Source of the DNA: Bacillota bacterium
GTDB taxonomy: Bacteria > Bacillota > Bacilli > ZCTH02-B2
Reading direction: 5' to 3'
DNA: 51,185 bases
Assembly: GCA_017577895.1 (NCBI GenBank)
Contig: PKQY01000009.1
Location: forward strand, 1 to 51,185
Both the position numbers and the translations under genes were made by a program. The stretch's first letter is position 1. Each line of letters starts with the position of its first letter. Below, piece by piece: positions 41,347-48,952 of the stretch. The notes beneath the pieces were generated by a model, which saw only the letters and a program-made list of their open reading frames with translations, had not been told where the DNA came from and did no database searches.

Positions 41347-41498
41347 GTCACACCCCCCTTTCGTCGGGTCGGGCATCCTGCCCACTGTTTAGTATGGGAT
41401 GCCGGGGGGTGCTTTATGGTTTGACAAATTTGTCATGAGTACCGGCAAACGCATAATCCCGAAAATACATGGATACAATGAGCCGAGGAGACGTGTTC

Positions 41499-41528
41499 TT
41501 GACAGATTGTGTCGTTTTTCCTTAGTAT
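41499..41528 (+). promoter_or_regulatory. Sigma-A promoter of the ferredoxin gene
   Basis: A perfect TTGACA (41499-41504) and TAGTAT (41523-41528), 18 bases apart. The leader to the start at 41628 is about 92 bases. The remaining part of the 281-base gap shows no other gene. Confidence 0.65.
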
Positions 41529-41627
41529 GTAAGAGGAGAATTTGCGTGGGCGCAGGCATTTTATAGAAGGACTTTGGCGTTCCCAACCGAATAGGAGTTA
41601 TTGAGAACATCAAAGGGGGAAATATTC

Positions 41628-41867
41628 ATGGCATTTGTCATTACATCGGCCTGCATCGGGGTCAAAGAGGCAGCATGCGTGGAAGTATGTCCCGTGGACG
41701 CCATTCATGAAGGTGAAGATCAGTATTACATCAACCCCGAAGTGTGCATCGACTGCGGCGCTTGCGAAGTCGAATGCCCGGTCAACGCCATTTACATGGA
41801 AGACTTTGTTCCCGAGGAAGAAAAAGAATTCATCAAGAAAAACGCCGATTTCTTTAAAAATCGATAA
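41628..41867 (+). CDS. 7Fe ferredoxin
   Basis: 79-residue electron carrier. Seven cysteines fit one [3Fe-4S] cluster (C9, C17 and C50) and one [4Fe-4S] cluster (C21, C40, C43 and C46): CIGVKEAACVEVCP, then CIDCGACEVECP. This spacing matches the thermostable 7Fe ferredoxin of Hydrogenibacillus (Bacillus) schlegelii, as does VDAIHEGEDQYYINPEVCID. AAAGGGGG precedes the ATG. Confidence 0.95.
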   Translation: MAFVITSACIGVKEAACVEVCPVDAIHEGEDQYYINPEVCIDCGACEVECPVNAIYMEDFVPEEEKEFIKKNADFFKNR

Positions 41868-41885
41868 GCGGGGGCCAACGCAGCG

Positions 41886-41914
41886 AAAAAAGCCGGCTCA
41901 TGTCCGGCTTTTTT
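41886..41914 (+). terminator. Terminator of the ferredoxin gene
   Basis: AAAAAAGCCGG (41886-41896) pairs with CCGGCTTTTTT (41904-41914) over a 7-base loop; the T run is in the stem. It begins 19 bases after the stop. Confidence 0.92.
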
Positions 41915-41953
41915 CATGCGTTCCAGCCCTCTTCATCTAACAGGTTGCGCATT

Positions 41954-41978
41954 CGGCCACTGCTTCATGCAGTGGCCG
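41954..41978. other. Perfect hairpin after the thiolase gene
   Basis: CGGCCACTGC (41954-41963) and GCAGTGGCCG (41969-41978), a 10-bp stem with the TTCAT loop. It lies 23 bases after the thiolase stop (minus strand) but has no T run, so a rho-independent role is uncertain. Confidence 0.55.
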
Positions 41979-42000
41979 ATTTGCGTCCTTTCGGCGACGG

Positions 42001-43173
42001 TCACACCAATTCGACGATGGCGGTGATGCCTTGTCCGCCGCCGATGCACAACGCAGCCAGCCCCCGTTTTCCTTGCCGCCGTTTCAGCTCGTACAGCAAG
42101 GTCAACAAGATCCGTGCCCCGCTGGCGCCCACCGGGTGCCCCAAGGCAATGGCACCGCCGTTGACGTTCGTTTTGTTCCGGTCCAAGCCGAGTTCTTTTT
42201 CGACAGCCAAGTACTGGGCGGCAAACGCCTCATTGATCTCCACCAAATCCAAATCTTCCAGCCGCAAACCGGCCCGCTCCAACGCGATTTTGGATGACGC
42301 CACCGGGCCAATGCCCATGATCTCCGGTTCCACCCCCGCCACCGCCCAGGACACCAAGCGGGCCAATGGCTTTAAGCCGTGGCGGACGACAGCGGACTCG
42401 CTGGCCAGCACCAACGCCGCTGCACCGTCGTTGATGCCGCTGGCATTGCCGGCGGTCACCGTACCGTCGCTCAAAAAGACCGGTTTCAATTTCGCCAGCT
42501 TTTCCAAAGTCGTATCGGGACGAATGTGTTCGTCTTCCGTCACCACCGTCTCTCTACCTTTGCGATCCCGAACTGTCACCGGCACGATTTCCTCCGCCAG
42601 TTTGCCGGCTTCCCGGGCCCGGGCGGCCCGCATGTGGCTTTCGTAGGCGAATTGGTCTTGTTCTTCCCGGCTGATGTTGTACTTTTTCGCCAAGTTTTCC
42701 GCGGTGATCCCCATGCCGATGCCGCAATACTCGTCCGTTAGTGACGCCGTGAGCATGTCGTCCATTTTCGGCCCGCCGCCGAACCGGACATTGCGCAACA
42801 TGTAGGGCGCCTGGCTCATGCTCTCGGTCCCGCCGACGAGGGAAAGATGCGACTCTCCTAAGCGGATGCTTTGCGCCGCCGATACGACCGCCTGCAAACC
42901 GGAACCGCACAGCCGGTTGACCGTCAGGGCCGGCGCATGAATGGGGACCCCGGCATGCAGTGCGATGTGACGGCTCAAATACGCCGCGTTGGGCGCTGTA
43001 TGAATGACGTTGCCAAAGACAACGTTGTCGACCTGTTCCGGTTGCACTTGGGCCCGTTCCATGGCCCCTTTGCTGGCGACAATGGCCAAGTCCATGGCCG
43101 AGACGTCTTTCAGCGAACCCCCGTACGAACCAAAGGGGGTACGGGCTCCTTCGACGATCAAAATCTCTTCCAT
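42001..43173 (-). CDS. Acetyl-CoA C-acetyltransferase (thiolase)
   Basis: Condenses or cleaves acetoacetyl-CoA or longer 3-ketoacyl-CoA. The 390-residue protein has the acyl-Cys in VNRLCGSGLQAV (Cys89), VGGTESMSQAPYML, EINEAFAAQ, GGAIALGHPVGASGAR and the second active Cys in CIGGGQG. The ATG at 43173 follows GGAAGGAG at 8 bases. The upstream hairpin at 43248-43270 ends the RNA candidate, so the thiolase may have its own weak promoter or be read by RNA run-through. Confidence 0.94.
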   Translation of the reverse strand: MEEILIVEGARTPFGSYGGSLKDVSAMDLAIVASKGAMERAQVQPEQVDNVVFGNVIHTAPNAAYLSRHIALHAGVPIHAPALTVNRLCGSGLQAVVSAAQSIRLGESHLSLVGGTESMSQAPYMLRNVRFGGGPKMDDMLTASLTDEYCGIGMGITAENLAKKYNISREEQDQFAYESHMRAARAREAGKLAEEIVPVTVRDRKGRETVVTEDEHIRPDTTLEKLAKLKPVFLSDGTVTAGNASGINDGAAALVLASESAVVRHGLKPLARLVSWAVAGVEPEIMGIGPVASSKIALERAGLRLEDLDLVEINEAFAAQYLAVEKELGLDRNKTNVNGGAIALGHPVGASGARILLTLLYELKRRQGKRGLAALCIGGGQGITAIVELV

Positions 43174-43241
43174 TTTATAGCTCCTTCCATCCAGTAGTCG
43201 CTTCGTGCCAAAACAGTAGAAATAATAAAACGGCAAAATAA

Positions 43242-43270
43242 ATGAAAAAACCTCCTGTGACAGGAGGTTT
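43242..43270 (-). terminator. Terminator of the 6S-like RNA
   Basis: AAACCTCCTG (43261-43270) pairs with CAGGAGGTTT (43248-43257) over a TCA loop on the minus strand, followed by TTTTTTCATTT. It directly follows the closing stem of the RNA candidate. Confidence 0.9.
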
Positions 43271-43461
43271 CGTCCGCGCATTCCCACCATGCCGTCGTCT
43301 CAGTTGTTTCACGAACCCGCTCTCGCAGGTGGGTATCCGCAAGGCTGCTTCTGACGTCCTGTCGAGCAGGCTTGCCATCCACAGCCTGATGTAGGATTCC
43401 CTCATGTCATGGTACGGTTCGAAACCAAATGAGACTGACGCGCATCGCAGGACTTTCTTGT
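43244..43461 (-). ncRNA. Candidate 6S-like regulatory RNA
   Basis: Unexplained 340-base gap between the thiolase and DUF3891 genes holds a promoter, a long rod-like structure and a terminator. The closing part pairs GTCC(T)GCG near 43448 with CGCGGAC near 43275; then ATGC(G)CGTC(A)GTCTCA pairs with TGAGACGACGGCAT, and GTTTCGAACCG with CGGGTTCGTGAAAC. After an unpaired bubble (TACCATGACATGA opposite ACCTGCGAGAG) an apical rod follows: GGG/CCC, ATCC/GGAT and CAGGCTG/CAGCCTTG. A long imperfect rod with a large central bubble and a length near 190-215 bases is the 6S RNA shape. No credible protein frame with a ribosome site overlaps it. The 6S assignment is inference from shape and length. Confidence 0.6.
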
Positions 43462-43467
43462 ACTTGT

Positions 43468-43496
43468 ATTGTAACGCATCGGCGCCATTTTGACAA
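43468..43496 (-). promoter_or_regulatory. Strong sigma-A promoter of the 6S-like RNA
   Basis: TTGTCA (43491-43496) and TACAAT (43468-43473) on the minus strand, exactly 17 bases apart. Transcription would start near 43461. Confidence 0.8.
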
Positions 43497-43512
43497 TGGG
43501 GAACCGTTTCCA

Positions 43513-44331
43513 TCACGCGGCATCCAACCGAACGTGCAACGTGTGGGGCGGCCATTGATCCAATCGCCGTTTTTCTTGCAGCAGCGCGCGCTCAGCCGCC
43601 GGAACCCGCCGATACGGGATGGATACGTCAAACGGCTTCACAAACGGAAACGGCGCGAAAACGAGCCGGTCTTCCCCCGCCCAGCGAACCGCCACCGGCC
43701 TCATCTTCCCAGGAGCCGCCGGCATCCAAATTTCTCCTTGCCCAAACCACGCTCCCCGCGTTTCCGGTGAACTGCCCGGCCGGGTCATGCACAGGAGAAG
43801 GGAAAGCAAATCCCACAACCGCAACAAATGAAAATGATGCATCGTTCGTTCGTCCAACCGGCCGTCGTTGGCGATGTGCACAGGCGTTGACGAATCGGCC
43901 AATTGGGCCGCCAAGCGGTGCCGCCGCTCGGATTCTGCGGTCAAATACCGGTTCACCATGTGCTCAGCATCGCCGGTCAAGCCGCCCATGCCTTGGACAA
44001 ACCCGCTGTAATGCAAGCTGCACAACACGGCCGCATACGCGTCCTTTCCCTCCACCGCATCGACCCCCTGGCGGTACAGCTTCAGCCGGTCTGCCAGCGG
44101 ATACGTGGTAAAATCGTGCAAGCGGCCGTCGTCCCCGACCTTCAGGACCTCGTCCGCTTCCCGCCAACCGCAGTCGTGCATGGCCGCCGCCGTCTCTACC
44201 GATGCCCGATACGCTTTTTCTACCGGTAAAAATTCGCCGTTCCCCCAATGGACCGCCATTTGTCCCGACACTTGCCCGTGATCATCCTGGGCAAACAGCA
44301 CAACGCCATCGGATTCATACCGGACGATCAT
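43513..44331 (-). CDS. DUF3891-family protein
   Basis: 272-residue soluble protein. The start MIVRYESDGVVLFAQDDHGQ VSGQMAVHWG has the AQ.DHG..SG motif of DUF3891, followed by AAAMHDCGWREAD and AVLCSLHYSGFV, which place His and Asp in the order of a metal-dependent hydrolase of HD type. A later WDLLSLLLCM and FAPFPFVKPFDVSIPYR complete the family pattern. Function unknown. ATG 44331, weak ribosome site. Confidence 0.82.
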   Translation of the reverse strand: MIVRYESDGVVLFAQDDHGQVSGQMAVHWGNGEFLPVEKAYRASVETAAAMHDCGWREADEVLKVGDDGRLHDFTTYPLADRLKLYRQGVDAVEGKDAYAAVLCSLHYSGFVQGMGGLTGDAEHMVNRYLTAESERRHRLAAQLADSSTPVHIANDGRLDERTMHHFHLLRLWDLLSLLLCMTRPGSSPETRGAWFGQGEIWMPAAPGKMRPVAVRWAGEDRLVFAPFPFVKPFDVSIPYRRVPAAERALLQEKRRLDQWPPHTLHVRLDAA

Positions 44332-44372
44332 CCCACCACCCGCTTTCGTCTGTGCCCCGGGCCGTCAACATT

Positions 44373-44401
44373 TTGTCATGTGCAATCATTTTACATGAAA
44401 T
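44373..44401 (+). promoter_or_regulatory. Possible promoter of the thioredoxin-like gene
   Basis: TTGTCA (44373-44378) and TGAAAT (44396-44401) are 17 bases apart, about 60 bases before the gene. Confidence 0.4.
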
Positions 44402-44460
44402 ACGGTACATGGTAAATTGGATGCAAGAAGAAGTTTTGCGGTGACAAAGGAGTGTTACCC

Positions 44461-45009
44461 ATGAAAACCCGGCAACGCATCATCATTGCGCTGCTCCTCG
44501 TGATCGGCGGGGGGTTGCTGGCGTATCAATTTCTCTTCGGGGAGGCATTCACCGGCGCGGAAACCCGCCTGCCCCTGGAAGGTCATGTCGCACCGGAATT
44601 TTCCTTGCGGGACGCTTCCGGGAATCGCGTCACGCTGAATGATTTGCTCGGTCAGCCGGTCTTTCTCAACTTTTGGGCTTCTTGGTGCGGACCGTGTCAC
44701 GAGGAAATGCCCGAACTGGTGGAAGCGGAAAAGCGATTCGGCCATCAAGTCCGCTTTGTCGGCATCAATTTGACGACGGAAGAAAAACAACGGGAACGCG
44801 CCGAACAGTTTATCCAACAATATCAGGTGACGTACTTGAACTTGTTCGATGAAAAAGGAAAAGCGAAAAAGGCGTATCAAATTACCGGCATCCCCACCAG
44901 CTTTTTGCTAGACGAAAACGGGCGCATCGTCTACCGGCATCTGGGGCCGATCACGGTGAAACAATTGGAACAAGCCATCGGCAAGTTGAGCGGCCACAGC
45001 GCTTCATAA
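44461..45009 (+). CDS. Membrane-anchored TlpA/ResA-like thioredoxin
   Basis: 182-residue extracytoplasmic thiol-disulfide oxidoreductase. An uncleaved signal anchor (IIIALLLVIGGGLLAYQFLF) is followed by the AhpC/TSA-like thioredoxin fold: GHVAPEFSLRDASGNRVTL, the active site FWASWCGPCHEEMPEL (Cys76 and Cys79) and ITGIPTSFLLDENG with the cis-Pro. ResA-type proteins reduce apocytochrome c cysteines; the nearby CcmH and oxidase fit that role. AAAGGAG lies 8 bases before ATG 44461. Confidence 0.9.
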   Translation: MKTRQRIIIALLLVIGGGLLAYQFLFGEAFTGAETRLPLEGHVAPEFSLRDASGNRVTLNDLLGQPVFLNFWASWCGPCHEEMPELVEAEKRFGHQVRFVGINLTTEEKQRERAEQFIQQYQVTYLNLFDEKGKAKKAYQITGIPTSFLLDENGRIVYRHLGPITVKQLEQAIGKLSGHSAS

Positions 45010-45042
45010 AAAATCGATTCATCATCAAAAATAACAATCGAG

Positions 45043-45094
45043 AAAAAAGTCTGCCGCCGGGCTCGGTTGAGCTTGGCGGCAGACTTTTCGTTTT
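45043..45094. terminator. Bidirectional terminator
   Basis: An 11-bp stem (AGTCTGCCGCC 45048-45058 with GGCGGCAGACT 45075-45085), with an inner GCTC/GAGC hairpin, has TTTTCGTTTT after it on the plus strand and TTTTTTCTC on the minus strand. It serves both the thioredoxin-like gene and the convergent glutamate synthase-like gene. Confidence 0.88.
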
Positions 45095-45103
45095 CCGGGC
45101 AAT

Positions 45104-46546
45104 TCAATGGAGCCGGGGCATTTCGGTTTCTTCCGTGTACACTTCGGCGGGCGGCGTAAAAGGCGGCACCTCGGTCGGACGACGCCACGCTTCGAAAAAC
45201 GACTGCTGTTCGTCGCGGGCCACATACGCCAAATCCACGCCGGTGGCCTGGGCCAAAAACGGATCCAACGTGCACAAGTCGGAACGGGTCACCTCGTTCA
45301 GGCTCGTCTTTCCTAAAGACAGGCATACCAATTCCATTTCGCGCACCGTCGCGTTCAGGAAGCGGAATAAGTTGCGGGCACTCCGTTCCACGTCCAATTT
45401 GGCCGTCGCCTTGGCATTGTACACGATCAGACTGGTAGGTGGTTCAAAGGGCATGGCTTTCGCCGCCTGATCCCCGACCATGGCCATCACCGCCACCGTT
45501 CCCAAATAGACAGCATCGGCCCCCAAGGCCAACGCTTTCAAACAGTCACCGGGCGTTCTCAAGCCCCCAGTGGCGATGAGGCTCACTTTTCCGACCGCTT
45601 TTTGTTTCCACAAATATTTGGCTGCCCGGGTGACGGCAAACAGCGTCGGCAAGCCCAGGTCGTCCTCCAGGGTGGGCGCCGCCGCATGGGTTCCCCCTTC
45701 CGCACCATCCACGGTGATGAAATCGACGCCGGCGGCGAGGGCAATTTGAAGTTCTTGTTCCAGGTGATGGGTGGCGGCGATTTTCAGCCCGACCGGCACG
45801 CCGGTTTCTTCCCGCAACTGCCGGACGAGGGCCATGAAGTCCTCTTTCGTGTTCACCCCGGGCAATCGGGAACGGATCTGGGCAGAGGCGCCTTCGGGCA
45901 ATTCGAACGTATCCCGAAAATCGGGGCCGATGTTTTTCGCCGACGTCCGCTGCGGCGTCGACCCTTGGGCTCCTTGGCCCAACTGGATTTCAATGGCATC
46001 CAGTTGGCGGTATTTTTCCGGTGTGTTCAACCATCCGCCCCGGTTGTATTGGCCGATGAGCAGGCGGGCGGCTTCCCGTTCTTCTTTGAGCAAGCCCGCC
46101 TCCCCCGTGTTGGTGGCCGTGCCGATCATGGAAGCCCCTTTGGCCAGGGCAATTTTGGCGCTTTTGCTCAAGGCGCCGCCGAAGGACATGGCGGCGACCA
46201 TGATGGGAATGGCAATCGTCAACGGCTTTTTGGCCCGCGGGCCGATGGTGACGGCGGTGTCCACCATAACGTCTTCCGGCGTGGGAAAACGGAACAGATG
46301 CACCGGGTTGAACAAAAACTGTTCCCACGGCGAAAAGTGCCGATAACTGCCCAACGGGCGGGCCGGCGGTAGGCCCAAATTGGCCCGCATGACCGTCTCC
46401 ATCAAGTTGACCGGGCCGACTTTGCGGGCGACCGGGACCAGTTCGAACAAATTTTCTGTATATTGGTCCCGAGCCATTCGCTCGACGGCCTTGTCGGCCA
46501 CTTCATTCATCAAGCTGCGGGTCAAATTGGCGAGCCACTTCCACAT
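45104..46546 (-). CDS. FMN-binding glutamate synthase-family protein (YerD-like)
   Basis: 480-residue flavoprotein with the GltB-type FMN barrel only: PIMVAAMSFGGALSKSAK, TNTGEAGLLKEERE, IEIQLGQGAQGSTPQ, GLKIAATHHLEQELQIALA, FITVDGAEGGTHAAAP and LIATGGLRTPGDCLKALALG. There is no amidotransferase domain. An N-terminal helical segment (about 1-70) anchors or docks it. Substrate uncertain; ammonia-dependent glutamate formation is one possibility. It follows the 89-residue gene by 6 bases. Confidence 0.9.
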   Translation of the reverse strand: MWKWLANLTRSLMNEVADKAVERMARDQYTENLFELVPVARKVGPVNLMETVMRANLGLPPARPLGSYRHFSPWEQFLFNPVHLFRFPTPEDVMVDTAVTIGPRAKKPLTIAIPIMVAAMSFGGALSKSAKIALAKGASMIGTATNTGEAGLLKEEREAARLLIGQYNRGGWLNTPEKYRQLDAIEIQLGQGAQGSTPQRTSAKNIGPDFRDTFELPEGASAQIRSRLPGVNTKEDFMALVRQLREETGVPVGLKIAATHHLEQELQIALAAGVDFITVDGAEGGTHAAAPTLEDDLGLPTLFAVTRAAKYLWKQKAVGKVSLIATGGLRTPGDCLKALALGADAVYLGTVAVMAMVGDQAAKAMPFEPPTSLIVYNAKATAKLDVERSARNLFRFLNATVREMELVCLSLGKTSLNEVTRSDLCTLDPFLAQATGVDLAYVARDEQQSFFEAWRRPTEVPPFTPPAEVYTEETEMPRLH

Positions 46547-46552
46547 GGCCCA

Positions 46553-46822
46553 TCACCGGGTGTCCGCCGACGCCGCCGGGAATTCGGACAGCTCGTCCAG
46601 CGTCTGCAGCAATGCCAGGCAAATTTGTTTCACTTGCCCCAGTTGCCGGGCGGCGCTTTGTTCTTCCAGGGCCATCTGGTGCAGACGGGCGTCGGCCATG
46701 TCCATCAAATCTTGAAAATGTTGCTGTTCTATGCTGGCTAACGTGCCGGCGATGGTCTGAATCCGGTTCAGTTCCGAACGGACGTACGCCAACTGTTGTG
46801 TCGGCCATTGGTTCGTTTCCAC
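46553..46822 (-). CDS. Small helical protein upstream of the glutamate synthase-like gene
   Basis: 89-residue, mostly helical and Gln/Leu-rich protein (VRSELNRIQTIAGTLASIEQ; LHQMALEEQSAARQLGQVKQ), which could form a coiled coil. I do not recognise a family. GTG start at 46822, with AAGGGGG 6-7 bases upstream, and it lies directly in front of the flavoprotein gene, so the two are probably cotranscribed. Confidence 0.65.
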   Translation of the reverse strand: METNQWPTQQLAYVRSELNRIQTIAGTLASIEQQHFQDLMDMADARLHQMALEEQSAARQLGQVKQICLALLQTLDELSEFPAASADTR

Positions 46823-46933
46823 CGTGCAACCCCCTTGCGTTTCATGATTCTGCCATCCGGTTCACACCATAGGATCACACGATGGAAACAGTTCATACAT
46901 GCACTTTTTGCCATCCCTAAGACATGCATCCCA

Positions 46934-47422
46934 TTACAAGTATTTTTTTAACATTTGTTGAATCGTCTCTTCTTCCTCCTCATCGGCGGCCCTTTTAAGG
47001 TTCACCGCCATGGCCGCGCTCCGGCGACGGCGGTGGAATAGCCAGCCGGCCAGGGCCACCGCGGCCGTCCCCATCACGACATACGGCATGGACCAGACGA
47101 CCAGTCCCCAGCCTTTCCGTTCCGGCGCTCCTAGAATGCCCTTCCCGTATTTGTCCACCAACGCTTGGATGATCTCCTCTTTTTCCATGCCTTGGGCCAA
47201 CATCTCGGCAATCTCTTCCCGGATTTTAAACGCCGTGGGCAGCGTGCATTCGGCCAACGTCAAGGAAGGACATCCGCCCGGCGTCACCAGCTCTTTCGCG
47301 ATATCCAACACTTGTTCCCGCGTCACCGGTTGCGCCGCATCGGCCGTCACCCCGCCGACGACGGCCATCCAGACAAAAACGGCCACGAGCGCCGTCCACA
47401 CGGTCCGCATCGACATCGTCAT
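46934..47422 (-). CDS. CcmH/NrfF-like cytochrome c biogenesis protein, atypical Cys motif
   Basis: 162-residue membrane protein. An N-terminal signal-like helix (VWTALVAVFVWMAVVGGV) is followed by the CcmH domain: ELVTPGGCPSLTLAEC, TLPTAFKIREEIAEML and KEEIIQALVDKYGKGIL. A second helix (WSMPYVVMGTAAVALAGWLF) and a basic tail (FHRRRRS) end it. Canonical CcmH has CPxC; here only two cysteines remain, about 8 residues apart. It probably reduces or presents apocytochrome c. Start ATG 47422 after GGAGGACGG; ATG 47416 is also possible. Confidence 0.8.
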   Translation of the reverse strand: MTMSMRTVWTALVAVFVWMAVVGGVTADAAQPVTREQVLDIAKELVTPGGCPSLTLAECTLPTAFKIREEIAEMLAQGMEKEEIIQALVDKYGKGILGAPERKGWGLVVWSMPYVVMGTAAVALAGWLFHRRRRSAAMAVNLKRAADEEEEETIQQMLKKYL

Positions 47423-47515
47423 CCGTCCTCCGTCCTCTGTCATCCGCGGCCATTTCGAATTTCCCTTGGCCGCCGGTCATCCTGTTTCGCTGTTCTCATT
47501 ATAGCACACCGATTC

Positions 47516-47524
47516 TGCTATAAT
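47516..47524 (+). promoter_or_regulatory. Extended -10 promoter of the MoeB/ThiF gene
   Basis: TGCTATAAT holds a perfect TATAAT (47519-47524) behind TGn. No good -35 is seen. The leader to ATG 47556 would be about 25 bases. Confidence 0.5.
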
Positions 47525-47555
47525 GGTGACGAGAAAGGGAAAGGAGCGGCTTGTA

Positions 47556-48635
47556 ATGCATCGCGACCCCATCCGTGCAGCAGACTTCTTGCCACCGTTG
47601 AGCGAAGTAGAAAAAGAGCGCTACTCTCGGCAAATCCGGTTTGCCCCCATCGGCGAAGAGGGACAGCGCCGCTTGCGCCAGGCCCGCGTCGCCATCGTAG
47701 GCGTAGGCGCCCTCGGGGCCGCTTTGGCCAATCATATGGCCCGCGCCGGCGTCGGGTACATCCGGCTCATCGACGGCGACATCGTCGATGTCAGCAATTT
47801 GCCGCGGCAAATGTTGTTCGATGAGGAAGACGCCCGAAAGGGCAACCCGAAAGCGGCGGCGGCCGCAGAGAAGCTTTCCGCCGTCAACTCCGCCGTTGAA
47901 ATCGAACCCCATGTCACCGAAGTGACGTGGCAAAACGCTGACCAACTGCTCTCGGACGTCCATCTGTTGCTGGACGGCACCGACAATTTCGCAACCCGCT
48001 ATCTGCTGAACGACGTCAGCGTCAAATACGGCATTCCGTATGTGTATGGCGGAATTATTGCGGCCAGCGGCAGCAGCGCTTTTTTTTGGCCGGGAAAAAC
48101 GCCCTGCCTGGCCTGCCTGTATCCGGAGCCGCCCCAACCGGGCAGCACCGACACGTGCGAGACGGCCGGCATCATCGGACCCGTCGTCCATTTCATCACC
48201 GCTTATCAGGCGACGGAAGCGCTGAAATATTTGACCGGGAACTACGGCCAATTGTGGCACTGGCTGCTTTCCGTCGATTTGTGGCACAACCAGTTGAGCC
48301 GACTGCCATTGGACGGCAAACGCCGTCCCGACTGCCCCGTCTGCGCCCACCGGCGCTTCCGTTTTCTCGAGGAGCAACAAACCGTCATCCAAGAGACGGT
48401 GCTTTGCGGCAAAAACACGGTGCAAATCCGGCCCGCCCAACCGGTCCGCCACGACCTGCAAGCCTTGGCGCAACGCCTTTCCAGCTACGGCCGGGTGGAA
48501 CAAAACCGTTTCCTTGTCCGCCTGCACCTCAAACAGCATGCGCTCACCTTCTTTCAAGACGGCCGCGTGCTGGTGCAAGGGACCGACGATGTCGCCACGG
48601 CCCGCCGGCTGTACGCCCAATACTTGGGCATGTAG
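47556..48635 (+). CDS. moeB: ThiF/MoeB-family adenylyltransferase
   Basis: E1-like enzyme that adenylates the C-terminus of a sulfur carrier (MoaD or ThiS). The 359-residue protein has the nucleotide motif VAIVGVGALGAALANHMARA (Gly49-54), DGDIVDVSNLPRQMLFDEED, DGTDNFATRYLLND, the active Cys block STDTCETAGIIGP and two CxxC zinc pairs (CLAC, CPVC). A C-terminal 80 residues after the zinc site form an added domain (TVQIRPAQPVRHDLQALAQR). MoeB versus ThiF cannot be decided without the partner. Confidence 0.88.
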   Translation: MHRDPIRAADFLPPLSEVEKERYSRQIRFAPIGEEGQRRLRQARVAIVGVGALGAALANHMARAGVGYIRLIDGDIVDVSNLPRQMLFDEEDARKGNPKAAAAAEKLSAVNSAVEIEPHVTEVTWQNADQLLSDVHLLLDGTDNFATRYLLNDVSVKYGIPYVYGGIIAASGSSAFFWPGKTPCLACLYPEPPQPGSTDTCETAGIIGPVVHFITAYQATEALKYLTGNYGQLWHWLLSVDLWHNQLSRLPLDGKRRPDCPVCAHRRFRFLEEQQTVIQETVLCGKNTVQIRPAQPVRHDLQALAQRLSSYGRVEQNRFLVRLHLKQHALTFFQDGRVLVQGTDDVATARRLYAQYLGM

Positions 48636-48636
48636 G

Positions 48637-48683
48637 AAAACCGCCCGAAGTTCATCGTTTGAAACGGCTTCGGGCGGTTTTTT
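48637..48683 (+). terminator. Terminator of the MoeB/ThiF gene
   Basis: AAAACCGCCCGAAG pairs with CTTCGGGCGGTTTT over a 17-base loop (stem core 48641-48650 and 48668-48677), followed by a T run. It begins 2 bases after the stop. Confidence 0.92.
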
Positions 48684-48754
48684 ATTGCGCTCTTGGATAA
48701 ATTGGCCATTATGGGAACAACCTAAGTACAGAGTCGCAAGAAGGAGGGACCGAC

Positions 48755-48907
48755 ATGGGTGCACCGATGCGCACACCGGAACAAGAACACGATCTCCAGG
48801 AAGAATCCATTTCGTACCGGGGAACGCTGTTTTTGTCGCTGTTGCTGGGACTGCTTATCGTCGTGACCTGGGCCCTTTCCTTTTGGGCATTTGTGCTACG
48901 CACGTAA
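48755..48907 (+). CDS. ba3-type cytochrome c oxidase subunit IIa
   Basis: 50-residue single-helix subunit of ba3 oxidases. The sequence has a charged N-terminus (EQEHDLQEESISYRG) and one membrane helix (LFLSLLLGLLIVVTWALSFW) ending AFVLRT. AAGGAGGGACCGAC precedes the ATG. It is 45 bases before subunit II and is too short for most gene finders; its size, topology and place match subunit IIa (CbaD) of Thermus-type enzymes. Confidence 0.88.
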   Translation: MGAPMRTPEQEHDLQEESISYRGTLFLSLLLGLLIVVTWALSFWAFVLRT

Positions 48908-48952
48908 CACGCCATGAGAAACAACGGTTTTCCGTGAAGGGGTGAGAGGACA

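Noticed and set aside
41954..41978. Rho-independent terminator of the thiolase
   Set aside because: The stem is perfect but there is no T run on either strand; I list it only as a hairpin.
43175..43555. Possible minus-strand protein (up to 126 residues) over the RNA candidate
   Set aside because: No ribosome site; it would span the promoter, the rod structure and the terminator; the frames do not resemble a protein.
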